Source: a virus
Virus record (IMG/VR): IMGVR_UViG_3300010297_000105
Coordinates: 1 to 21,807 of that record
DNA length: 21,807 nucleotides
Reading direction: 5' to 3' (one strand)
Notes under the pieces: model-generated
Databases searched by the model: none
What the model saw: only the letters and a program-made list of their open reading frames with translations
What the model was told of the DNA's origin: nothing
Translations under genes and position numbers: made by a program
Part shown: piece by piece, positions 8,385-13,741 of the stretch
Layout: the number at the start of each line of letters is the position of its first letter
Position numbering within the stretch: the stretch's first letter is position 1

Positions 8385-8449
8385 GCACTTTTTTGTAAAA
8401 GATTTCGTTTTTCCTATAATTACAATAGCTTGAATAAAATTTGTTTGTA

Positions 8450-8803
8450 CTAATCTCGTACTTTAAATGGTACTGATATCGTACCACCTGTCCAATTGTG
8501 GTTCTGGACTCTTGATAGGAAATGATTGTCGTTTATATCATCTGCCGTAAGAAATCTGACCGGATCGCCATACATCTCATGTAGAGCCTCTGCCCAACTA
8601 AGCGTTGGAACCTGATTTAAAAGCCTGAAATAATGACGCTTCAGCATTAATCTGTATCGCTTCAACAGTTTCTCGTCTATAGTTCCGCGCTTCCATTTCT
8701 GTCTGGCTTTGTGTTCCTGGTAGAATCTCTTAAATGTTCTATATCTACGATGCCATTTAAACTTATCGCCCTTGGATAGTTTCTTAAATTCTTTCAATGT
8801 CAT
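8450..8803 (-). CDS. Unknown 117-residue basic protein with a capsid-like C-terminus
   Basis: Residues 1-65 are extremely basic and helical (RRYRTFKRFYQEHKARQKWKR), as expected of a nucleic-acid or coat-lumen binding part. Residues 95-113 (FLSRVQNHNWTGGTISVPF) match the N-arm of this phage's major capsid protein (residues 33-52): FL..V....W.GGT..VPF is shared, with one residue of gap. The protein stops 4 residues later, and no coat-like continuation is visible in any frame. The ATG at 8803 has GAGG upstream and its own promoter (8823-8851). It could be an internal head protein recruited by mimicry, an assembly modulator, or a capsid-gene relic fused to another gene. Function not known. Confidence 0.75.
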   Translation of the reverse strand: MTLKEFKKLSKGDKFKWHRRYRTFKRFYQEHKARQKWKRGTIDEKLLKRYRLMLKRHYFRLLNQVPTLSWAEALHEMYGDPVRFLTADDINDNHFLSRVQNHNWTGGTISVPFKVRD

Positions 8804-8822
8804 TGGTATACCTCACCATGGT

Positions 8823-8851
8823 ATATTACGAAAAAACCCCAGGCCCGTCAA
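8823..8851 (-). promoter_or_regulatory. Promoter overlapping a terminator
   Basis: TTGACG (8846-8851) lies in the loop of the terminator hairpin at 8831-8860. It is followed by exactly 17 nt and TAATAT (8823-8828). Transcription would start about 13 nt before the ATG at 8803, just including its GAGG site. The -35 is 5/6 and the -10 is 4/6 of consensus. Confidence 0.45.
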
Positions 8852-8860
8852 GGCCCAGGG
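8831..8860 (-). terminator. Strong intrinsic terminator after the metallopeptidase gene
   Basis: Minus-strand stem of 9 pairs (CCCTGGGCC with GGCCTGGGG, two G-T wobbles), 6-nt loop TTGACG, then six T residues. Just upstream in the transcript, AGGCGTA/TACGCCT (8867-8906) can form another 7-bp stem with a large loop. Confidence 0.85.
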
Positions 8861-8927
8861 TGGAGGAGGCGTACTAGATAGAGAGTGCGAGAGAGAAGAT
8901 ACGCCTAAGTTTATGATAAGCTTTTTT

Positions 8928-9242
8928 CTACTTCCATTCCACTTTAAAATGCTTGTCTATAGCGCAGGCCAATAGATCCACAATTACCTCTTCCAGTTGC
9001 CTATCCAGACCCTCTGTGATTCCACAGACATCAATATAGGCATGAAATAACTCATGAATCAAGGTAACTCTTAGCATATGTGGTTGTTTTATCCCAGAGT
9101 CGATCCAGATTATTTTTGTCTTTGGGTCATGCAGACCGTAGACCTCTTTCCCTTCGTATTTTAGCTTCTTTTTTCGGCGTATTTTATACTCAATTCCTTT
9201 GACTAAAATTTTCCTGGGAAGTCTAAATCTTTTCGCGCTCAT
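8928..9242 (-). CDS. Small zinc metallopeptidase-like protein (HExxH)
   Basis: A 104-residue protein with HELFHAYID at 63-71: H63 and H67 as zinc ligands and E64 as the catalytic base. E84 or E85 in RQLEEVIVDLLA is the likely third ligand, the arrangement of IrrE/ImmA-like and SprT-like small peptidases that are common in phages. The N-terminal 30 residues are very basic. There is no signal peptide, so it would act in the cytoplasm, perhaps on a host or phage regulator; the substrate is unknown. The ATG at 9242 has no Shine-Dalgarno site, but TATAAT lies 7 nt before it, which suggests a leaderless mRNA. It ends in a strong terminator and is therefore a one-gene unit. Confidence 0.75.
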   Translation of the reverse strand: MSAKRFRLPRKILVKGIEYKIRRKKKLKYEGKEVYGLHDPKTKIIWIDSGIKQPHMLRVTLIHELFHAYIDVCGITEGLDRQLEEVIVDLLACAIDKHFKVEWK

Positions 9243-9249
9243 GTTGATT

Positions 9250-9260
9250 ATTATACCACC
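9250..9260 (-). promoter_or_regulatory. Extended -10 promoter of the metallopeptidase gene
   Basis: Minus-strand GGTGGTATAAT contains the extended -10 form TGnTATAAT with a perfect hexamer. It lies 7 nt before the ATG at 9242, so the mRNA may start at the A of ATG. No clear -35 is seen. The related GGTGGCATAAT precedes the gene at 10605. Confidence 0.55.
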
Positions 9261-9289
9261 AGATGGTATTAATGCGGTACAATATATTA

Positions 9290-9439
9290 ATGTGGATTCG
9301 TTTTTTTCTTATCCTATTGATTTCGTGTGAGCCTGTGGATATTCAGACAGTTGAAAGCCTCCCCTACGACGAGCAAAGATGCCCCGTTGAGGAGTATTAT
9401 AATATGGATGGCATTCCAATTCCTGTTTGCTACAGATAA
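9290..9439 (+). CDS. Small lipoprotein, 49 residues
   Basis: Short plus-strand frame between two minus-strand genes. It begins MWIRFFLILLISC: a charged N-region, a hydrophobic core and a lipobox LISC with C13 as the lipidated residue, so a mature part of 37 residues would face the periplasm. E14 at the +2 position does not signal inner-membrane retention. C31 and C47 could form a disulfide. Its TAA (9437-9439) abuts the stop of the next minus gene (9440) without a spare base. There is no ribosome site; TACAAT lies 6 nt before the ATG (another possible leaderless start). Outer-membrane spanin subunit or superinfection-exclusion lipoprotein are the two candidate roles; neither is proven. Confidence 0.6.
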   Translation: MWIRFFLILLISCEPVDIQTVESLPYDEQRCPVEEYYNMDGIPIPVCYR

Positions 9440-9778
9440 CTAGCTAATTGTTCCGTAGATCGAGTTTTCAGTCTCTTTTTTCCTCTTCTCGTCTTCTTCT
9501 TTTTGAATTTTCTTAATCTCTTCCTGAGTGCTTTCCTTAAGATCCTTCATGCTTTTAATTTTCTTTTCGTCGGTTTTTGGATCAGTCTCAATATCTTTCA
9601 TTTCGCTTTCAACAGAAACTTTTGTAGCAGACTCTTCTTGTTTTTTCTTTGCTTTATCAGCTTCTTTAGCAGCCTTCATTCCGGCTTCATATCCTTTATC
9701 GTACTCCGAAGGTTCTTTGCTTATATCAATTTTTGGCATTTTTAACACATTTTTCTCAGCGTCTTTCATACTTGGCAT
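9440..9778 (-). CDS. Unknown 112-residue highly charged helical protein
   Basis: Not recognised. Almost entirely Lys/Glu/Asp with few hydrophobic residues; residues 25-50 (YDKGYEAGMKAAKEADKAKK) and 75-105 are long charged helices or disordered. No membrane segment. The ATG at 9778 shares a base with the TAA of the preceding 275-residue gene (TAATG) and has AGGAG upstream, so the two genes form a coupled pair. Its stop abuts that of the plus-strand lipoprotein gene. It might be a minor virion or DNA-binding protein, but nothing specific is visible. Confidence 0.7.
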   Translation of the reverse strand: MPSMKDAEKNVLKMPKIDISKEPSEYDKGYEAGMKAAKEADKAKKKQEESATKVSVESEMKDIETDPKTDEKKIKSMKDLKESTQEEIKKIQKEEDEKRKKETENSIYGTIS

Positions 9779-10605
9779 TATTTTCTCCTTTTTAATATTT
9801 CGTCTCTACGTCTTAGCTCTCCCACTCCTCCACCAAGTATATCATCAATGGTTGGAGATTCAACACGGTCGGCCTGGTTTAATATAGGTACATTCCCACT
9901 TATGAAGTCGTCAAATTTTCCAGTTCGAAAAGCGTCTTCAAGCGCCATAAGCGTTCCGACTACTCCCAACTTACCTAATCCTTTCATAATTGGATTTCTT
10001 TTAGGCATTGGAGCAGGTCCACTTAAATTCCCTCTTGATTTAGGGAAATCCTTAGCAATCTGACGCCTTATTTGATTCATATTCATGCCGCCTTTTTTCT
10101 TTTCGACATATGGTCTAAATGTGCTTTTTTTACCAGGTTCAGTTTTTTGAGGAATATCGCTAGTCAGGTCATCTATTAGGTCTATGCCTTTTGATTTTTT
10201 TATTTCAGCAAGCCTTCTACCTCTTTCCCTTTCCCCTTCTCCGAGGTAATACGTGGGAACCTCAGGATTTGCTATATTGTTTCTTAGGTACTCTTTTTCG
10301 AACTCTCCCATTTCTCTACGTTTTATTTCATTTTTACGAAGAAGCTTTATCCCAAGGATTTCATCTTCAGTCAGCGGACTTTTTGCTCCAGAGGGAGCTT
10401 GGGCAGACCTTCTTTTAAATCTTTTATCTAAGACTTCAGACTCGACGTTTTTCATCTTTCCTCGAGCGTCAAATAGTTTCTTAATAGACTCGTCGTCACT
10501 AGGATCTTTATTTAGTCTTTTTTGAAGTCTCTCTATTTCGCCTGCGATCTGTTTTGATCTGGCTTCAATGGCCTTATCTAGATCGGATTTCCGTTTTCTT
10601 CCCAT
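9778..10605 (-). CDS. Unknown 275-residue basic protein
   Basis: Not recognised. Very rich in Lys and Arg. Residues 1-60 are helical (LDKAIEARSKQIAGEIERLQ), the middle is basic and partly disordered, and residues about 208-230 form the only hydrophobic stretch (GLGKLGVVGTLMALEDAF). The end is GGGVGELRRRDEILKRRK. A small internal or ejected head protein would fit this composition, as would a DNA-binding protein; this is inference. The ATG at 10605 lacks a well-spaced ribosome site (AAGGTGG is about 12 nt away), while CATAAT sits 6 nt before it. A terminator just upstream isolates it from the preceding gene, so it needs its own promoter. Confidence 0.75.
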   Translation of the reverse strand: MGRKRKSDLDKAIEARSKQIAGEIERLQKRLNKDPSDDESIKKLFDARGKMKNVESEVLDKRFKRRSAQAPSGAKSPLTEDEILGIKLLRKNEIKRREMGEFEKEYLRNNIANPEVPTYYLGEGERERGRRLAEIKKSKGIDLIDDLTSDIPQKTEPGKKSTFRPYVEKKKGGMNMNQIRRQIAKDFPKSRGNLSGPAPMPKRNPIMKGLGKLGVVGTLMALEDAFRTGKFDDFISGNVPILNQADRVESPTIDDILGGGVGELRRRDEILKRRK

Positions 10606-10611
10606 TTGTAA

Positions 10612-10622
10612 ATTATGCCACC
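10612..10622 (-). promoter_or_regulatory. Extended -10 promoter of the 275-residue gene
   Basis: Minus-strand GGTGGCATAAT, with CATAAT 6 nt before the ATG at 10605. It differs by one base from the element before the metallopeptidase gene (GGTGGTATAAT). Alternatively AAGGTGG could be a distant ribosome site. Confidence 0.45.
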
Positions 10623-10630
10623 TTCACCAG

Positions 10631-10658
10631 AAAAAAGAAACCCCAACTTTCGTTGAGG
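10631..10658 (-). terminator. Intrinsic terminator with GAAA tetraloop
   Basis: Minus-strand stem CCTCAAC/GTTGGGG around GAAA, followed by TTTCTTTTTT. It would end the transcript of the 69-residue gene at 10794-11003, just before the promoter of the gene at 10605. Confidence 0.85.
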
Positions 10659-10676
10659 CTCTTTAAGGATGTAAAA

Positions 10677-10721
10677 ATGAAAAAACAAGTAAAAGTACCA
10701 GGAGGTAAATCTGATAATTAA
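10677..10721 (+). CDS. Possible 14-residue peptide
   Basis: MKKQVKVPGGKSDN, opposite to its neighbours, with AAGGA exactly 7 nt before the ATG. The basic, Pro-Gly composition is not random-looking, but no promoter is obvious and a frame this short can arise by chance. It lies in the 3' region between the 69-residue gene and its terminator. Confidence 0.25.
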   Translation: MKKQVKVPGGKSDN

Positions 10722-10793
10722 TCGTATCGCGTAAGATAATTGGAGTCAATAACTTCCTCAGAAGCGCCGGACCCGACCACTATCCTGCAATAA

Positions 10794-11003
10794 CTATTGT
10801 TTAGCCAACTGAACCACAGACATCTTGCCATCCTGGTCGAATATGTACATTACATCATCCTCACAGTAAGGGTCTGGCCTAAGGTCGAATCCGAATAGCG
10901 TCTTGATGTCAGCAGGATCTCTCAATAACCCTACCATCTTCGCTTCCAGCCAATACGGACATACGATCATGTTTCTGAATTTTGGTTTCTCGCTATCTTC
11001 CAT
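10794..11003 (-). CDS. Unknown 69-residue protein
   Basis: Not recognised. Mixed composition consistent with a small globular protein (MIVCPYWLEAKMVGLLRD, then a Tyr/Asp-rich end with CEDDVMYIFDQDG). No membrane segment or zinc motif. It is supported by being a complete transcription unit: TAGACA, 18 nt, TACAAT lies upstream, with the -10 only 6 nt before the ATG. There is no ribosome site, and a strong terminator follows about 135 bp after the stop. It is the first leftward gene next to the repeat-rich hub, so it may be an early leftward product. Confidence 0.6.
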   Translation of the reverse strand: MEDSEKPKFRNMIVCPYWLEAKMVGLLRDPADIKTLFGFDLRPDPYCEDDVMYIFDQDGKMSVVQLAKQ

Positions 11004-11009
11004 GCTGTA

Positions 11010-11039
11010 ATTGTAGGCTAGTCCTGAGGTTATTGTCTA
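11010..11039 (-). promoter_or_regulatory. Leftward promoter of the 69-residue gene
   Basis: Minus-strand TAGACA (11034-11039), 18 nt, TACAAT (11010-11015). The -10 ends 6 nt before the ATG at 11003, so the transcript would have little or no leader. Confidence 0.5.
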
Positions 11040-11052
11040 GAAATACCTGCTA

Positions 11053-11084
11053 CGACCTACGACATTACCGACATTACGACATTG
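11053..11084 (+). repeat. Tandem iteron-like repeats, CGACATTA
   Basis: CGACATTAC, CGACATTA and CGACATTG follow each other directly, preceded by a related CGACCTA. Units of 8-9 bp in tandem are like iterons bound by initiators or repressors. They lie directly behind the leftward promoter. Confidence 0.55.
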
Positions 11085-11174
11085 ATGCGAGTCGGTTGAC
11101 TTCTACTTGAGATGGTGATAGGGCAGTCCTGTACCTCTACTGCTTTTCGGTTTTTTCGGCGTTTTTTGGGGGAT

Positions 11175-11203
11175 TTGACAGTCGCACGTTCTAACAATAA
11201 AGT
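11175..11203 (+). promoter_or_regulatory. Rightward sigma70-type promoter
   Basis: TTGACA (11175-11180, perfect), 17 nt, TAAAGT (11198-11203, 4/6). It would read toward the early arm; the first convincing gene starts at 11885, so the leader would be about 680 nt. Confidence 0.45.
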
Positions 11204-11254
11204 CCCGACCGACCCCCCAGCCCCCCATTCGCATAGCGTTGCGAGCGCCGCGTC

Positions 11255-11436
11255 CAATGCAGGTCTCAAGCCGCATCTAGTTGGACCACCGCATCATGCG
11301 CCATGCATTCAATGCAGGTGGCTTAATGCTTATGCCCATGGAATATCCGCAGCATGAGGCAGCAAGTCAGCAGGACCGCCGCATCATATAGTACCAACAT
11401 CAGACCAATATGCTGCAATCCTATAGACGCAGGTGG
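11255..11436 (+). repeat. Interspersed direct repeats in the hub
   Basis: CAATGCAGGT occurs at 11255-11264 and 11310-11319, with GCAGGTGG shared between 11314 and 11429. The 15-bp GGACCRCCGCATCAT occurs at 11283-11297 and 11373-11387 with one difference. Spacing is about 55-110 bp, not a CRISPR pattern. Confidence 0.5.
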
Positions 11437-11612
11437 TTGGGGATGTGGGCGCGTCATAGTATCCTGTCACCTACAATTGTCACATCCACCAAAACAATCG
11501 TCACCCACACACAAACAACTGTTTGAGCAGTCGAACAAAAGGAAGGCTAGGACTAACCCATATTCGCCCCAACATACAACTCACCGCGCTTGACAAGTTG
11601 GACGTTAACCGC

Positions 11613-11690
11613 ATGACCTCTAAATTTGCCGTCTCCGCTGCGTCAATGCTTGCCCTTGTCTCACCCTTCGGAAATGCTGAAAACGGCTAG
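11613..11690 (+). CDS. Possible 25-residue hydrophobic peptide
   Basis: Frame MTSKFAVSAASMLALVSPFG and five more residues. It resembles a signal peptide or a small membrane peptide. There is no good ribosome site, and GGCTAGGACT at its stop is one copy of a direct repeat. It may be chance or a leader peptide. Confidence 0.2.
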   Translation: MTSKFAVSAASMLALVSPFGNAENG

Positions 11691-11702
11691 GACTCAAGCA
11701 CC

Positions 11703-11780
11703 ATGAATCAGTCAATCAATAACCACTATAAAGATGCGGCATTAAAACAGGATGAAAAGCAAGCTAACCGCCTGAAATAA
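11703..11780 (+). CDS. Possible 25-residue polar peptide
   Basis: Frame MNQSINNHYKDAALKQDEKQ and five more residues, ending in a double stop TAATAG. The helix-like polar composition looks protein-like. AGGA lies about 10 nt before the ATG, which is wide spacing. Weak support. Confidence 0.3.
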   Translation: MNQSINNHYKDAALKQDEKQANRLK

Positions 11781-11884
11781 TAGGAAAACAGCAAGAAAGT
11801 CGAAATAATTCTTTCAATAACGTTTAACGTGTGGTTCAATGGTCTCAAGTTAAAAAGTTAACCGTTAAATAGGAGAACAAAAAA

Positions 11885-12067
11885 ATGAAATTAGGTGAAA
11901 CCGTTATTGTAAAGGCTCCCGAAACCATAGACGACATATGGAGTCATGAATTTGTCGGTCGAATTGTACACATAGACAATAGGGATAAATATTGCGAAGT
12001 CATAGACCAAGACGGGCAAGTCTTTTGCCCTGACTTTAGCCAGATAAAGAAGTTTTTAGGACTATAG
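11885..12067 (+). CDS. Unknown 60-residue beta-rich early protein
   Basis: First convincing gene of the rightward arm, with TAGGAGA 8-9 nt before the ATG. The alternation of hydrophobic residues (GETVIVKAP, FVGRIVHIDN, YCEVIDQDG) is like a small SH3/KOW-type barrel of five strands, which in phages often binds nucleic acid or a host protein. This is a fold guess only. A GC hairpin follows its stop. No membrane segment or cysteine motif. Confidence 0.75.
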   Translation: MKLGETVIVKAPETIDDIWSHEFVGRIVHIDNRDKYCEVIDQDGQVFCPDFSQIKKFLGL

Positions 12068-12077
12068 AAATTAAACA

Positions 12078-12093
12078 GGGGCGGCAACGCCCC
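12078..12093 (+). other. GCAA-tetraloop hairpin between two early genes
   Basis: Perfect 6-bp stem GGGGCG/CGCCCC around GCAA, 10 nt after one stop codon and about 13 nt before the next ATG. There is no T tract, so it is not a terminator; mRNA stabilisation or processing is more likely. The AAAGGA ribosome site of the next gene follows at once. Confidence 0.5.
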
Positions 12094-12106
12094 AAAGGAT
12101 TACGCA

Positions 12107-12280
12107 ATGAATATTGAATGGAAAAAAAATTATCAAGGTTTACGCAGCGACTGCGGCAAGTACTCAATAACTCGCTGCCTTGGTTCTTACTGGCTTTGCT
12201 TTAAAAGCATAGAAAGGCAATATTCTGATATTAATGACGCAAAAATGGCCGCTAATGTTTTAAAAGCGGTATGGGGTTAA
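12107..12280 (+). CDS. Unknown 57-residue early protein
   Basis: Complete frame starting MNIEWKKNYQGLRSDCGKY, with AAAGGA upstream of the ATG. It has three Cys (16, 24, 31), several Tyr/Trp, and a C-terminal helix (NDAKMAANVLKAVW). No family recognised. The following gene starts two bases after its TAA, so they are co-translated. The size and context suit a host-takeover or regulatory small protein. Confidence 0.65.
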   Translation: MNIEWKKNYQGLRSDCGKYSITRCLGSYWLCFKSIERQYSDINDAKMAANVLKAVWG

Positions 12281-12282
12281 CG

Positions 12283-12540
12283 ATGAACGATAAAACATTT
12301 TGCCTAGCTTATGCAGGGCGCATGAAAATTAAAAAAGCTTATACGATGACCACAGTGCATAAAACCTGCACGGATGAAATTGTGTACCGAGTCACAAGAA
12401 ACTATAAAAACGGCAAACAGCGTTATATCGGGCGCGAGTACAAGACGCATGACGGCGCAATGGGAATGGTGCGTCACCGTAACGCTTGCCATCGTGACAA
12501 GTATAAAACGGATATAATAATTCTAAATAAGAGGGGATAA
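12283..12540 (+). CDS. Unknown 85-residue basic early protein
   Basis: Basic protein with beta-like stretches (YTMTTVHKTC, EIVYRVTRNYKNGKQRYIG) and a His/Arg-rich end (MVRHRNACHRDKYK). Another in-frame ATG at 12271 lies inside the previous gene; I prefer 12283, the first start after the upstream TAA, with GGGG at a usable distance. No domain recognised; nucleic-acid binding is possible from charge alone. It is followed directly by the GP88-like gene. Confidence 0.65.
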   Translation: MNDKTFCLAYAGRMKIKKAYTMTTVHKTCTDEIVYRVTRNYKNGKQRYIGREYKTHDGAMGMVRHRNACHRDKYKTDIIILNKRG

Positions 12541-12541
12541 A

Positions 12542-13324
12542 ATGAAATTGCTATCAATTCAAAGCGACGCAAAGACGATAAAAGGTGAAAATAGCCAAGA
12601 TATTCAAGACCTAATAAAAGAGCAGCTAAAGGCCTTGGGGTTAGCCGAAAACTCTAAATTTATGACGGCTATCCTATACCTAGAGCCAGACGAGATTTTA
12701 TGTCCACACGCATCAAAAGGATGCATGGCAGCGTGTCTCAAGTCATCTGGACGTATGGGAATGCATATGGCCGAAAATGCCAGGCTGCGTCGAACTGGGC
12801 TATGGCATAAGCATCGTGACGCATTTCTATATATGTTGACGCAGGAGATTGAGAAGTTTATCAAGAAAGCGGAGCGCAAAGGATTGACGCCAGTTGTTAG
12901 ACTCAATGGTACAAGTGACATCGTTTGGGAAGCGGTGCGTTTAGACGATGGCCAGACTATCTTTGAACGCTTTGCGTCAGTGCAGTTCTATGACTACACA
13001 CCCAATAAATATAGACTATCGCGTCAACTGCCGCCTAATTATCATCTAACTTTTAGCTTGAAAGAAGACAACAAAAGGCAAGCATTAGACGCATTGTCAG
13101 AAGGCCATAACGTGGCCGTAGTCTTTAGAAAAGAGCTGCCCAAACAATGGCATGGGTTCAAGGTTATAGACGGCGATAAGCATGATTTGAGATTCTTGGA
13201 CGGTCAAAATGTAGTAGTGGGATTAAAGGCAAAAGGCAAGGCAAGAAAGGACGAAAGCGGATTTGTGCAGGATGTTGAAGAATCATATCAACCTGCATCA
13301 TTTTTACAGGGAGCGTTAGCATGA
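12542..13324 (+). CDS. GP88-like phage protein with three-cysteine motif
   Basis: A 260-residue protein. The N-terminal third contains CPHASKGCMAACL with C54, C61 and C65 (and H56), a probable metal site. Then come ENARLRRTGLWHKHRD, VVRLNGTSDIVWE at about 98-110, FYDYTP near 129, and VIDGDKHDLRF followed by GLKAKGKAR toward the end. From memory this matches the phage family called gene product 88 (GP88), of unknown biochemical function; the layout vaguely recalls a barrel with a metal cluster at its mouth. The ATG follows AGAGGGGA, and its stop overlaps the next start (ATGA). It is the largest gene of the early cassette and its best landmark. Confidence 0.65.
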   Translation: MKLLSIQSDAKTIKGENSQDIQDLIKEQLKALGLAENSKFMTAILYLEPDEILCPHASKGCMAACLKSSGRMGMHMAENARLRRTGLWHKHRDAFLYMLTQEIEKFIKKAERKGLTPVVRLNGTSDIVWEAVRLDDGQTIFERFASVQFYDYTPNKYRLSRQLPPNYHLTFSLKEDNKRQALDALSEGHNVAVVFRKELPKQWHGFKVIDGDKHDLRFLDGQNVVVGLKAKGKARKDESGFVQDVEESYQPASFLQGALA

Positions 13325-13506
13325 GTTTAACACAAGGCGAAACAATTTACCAGTGGTGGGAAAAAAGAGGGATTAACTACGATGCAGTTATGCATATAGT
13401 CGATAAAACTAAAGAAGGAAGTCATGTATGCGAAGCGGCAAAATATCTAATATGTATGCTTGATGATGCAGCGTTTAATGAGGAGGAAATAAATGCAGGG
13501 AGTTAA
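13321..13506 (+). CDS. Unknown 61-residue early protein
   Basis: Small acidic helical protein (ETIYQWWEKRGINYDAV, then CEAAKYLICMLDDAAF). Not recognised. The ATG overlaps the stop of the GP88-like gene as ATGA, with GGGAG upstream. Its own end overlaps the next gene by 14 nt. Coupled translation suggests that it is made in step with the GP88-like protein, and a partner role is possible. Confidence 0.65.
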   Translation: MSLTQGETIYQWWEKRGINYDAVMHIVDKTKEGSHVCEAAKYLICMLDDAAFNEEEINAGS

Positions 13507-13741
13507 ATTTTACGATGAGACGATGGACCGCACAACTAGACGCGATGCGGAAGATGAATTGATTGACGCGCTACTAGCTGACTACTTGTGTGGTGTCGCA
13601 GAGCATCTAAGAGAATGGGCTGCGCTGAATCATAAAGAGACACTTTGGAGCGAGGTGTCAGAGTACACAGACAATGAACTGCGTCAAGAATATTATGACG
13701 TTATTGGCAAAAGATTAAACGAGTATGAGGGGGACGAATGA
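13493..13741 (+). CDS. Unknown 82-residue acidic early protein
   Basis: Strongly acidic and helical (RDAEDELIDALLADYLCG, EHLREWAALNHKETLW, YYDVIGKRLNEYEGDE). Small acidic early phage proteins are often DNA mimics or inhibitors of host enzymes, but no specific family is recognised here. Excellent GAGGAGG site before the ATG; overlaps both neighbours (14 nt upstream, ATGA downstream). No cysteine motif or membrane segment. Confidence 0.7.
   Translation: MQGVKFYDETMDRTTRRDAEDELIDALLADYLCGVAEHLREWAALNHKETLWSEVSEYTDNELRQEYYDVIGKRLNEYEGDE

Larger units (their letters stand above)
11004..11884. other. Repeat-rich region between divergent arms, candidate replication origin
   Basis: About 880 bp between the leftward and rightward arms without a convincing gene. 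It holds short direct repeats of several kinds (listed separately), a C-rich stretch at about 11206-11226, a G-poor C/A-rich stretch at 11480-11520 with three GTCAC words, and hairpin TCGCA/TGCGA around 11229-11244. The repeated GGCTAGGACT occurs at 11545 and 11685. A leftward promoter lies at 11010-11039 and a rightward one at 11175-11203. Position, repeats and strand asymmetry suit an origin and early control region; this is inference. Confidence 0.45.

Noticed and set aside
11057-11269. Minus-strand frame of 70 codons in the hub
   Set aside because: TTG start without ribosome site, composition unlike neighbours, and it runs through the tandem iteron repeats; better explained as chance in a GC-richer non-coding stretch.
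11255-11436. CRISPR array
   Set aside because: Repeats are 10-15 bp, only two or three copies, irregularly spaced, and no cas genes are present.
11112-11593. Two plus-strand frames of about 80 codons (11112-11357, 11354-11593)
   Set aside because: No ribosome sites, odd Pro/Ser/His-rich products, and coverage of direct repeats; no sign of selection as protein.
11590-11618. Perfect TTGACA at 11590 as a second rightward promoter
   Set aside because: No acceptable -10 hexamer at 15-18 nt spacing.
12078-12093. Terminator between the first two early genes
   Set aside because: The hairpin is strong but has no T tract, and the next gene's ribosome site follows immediately.
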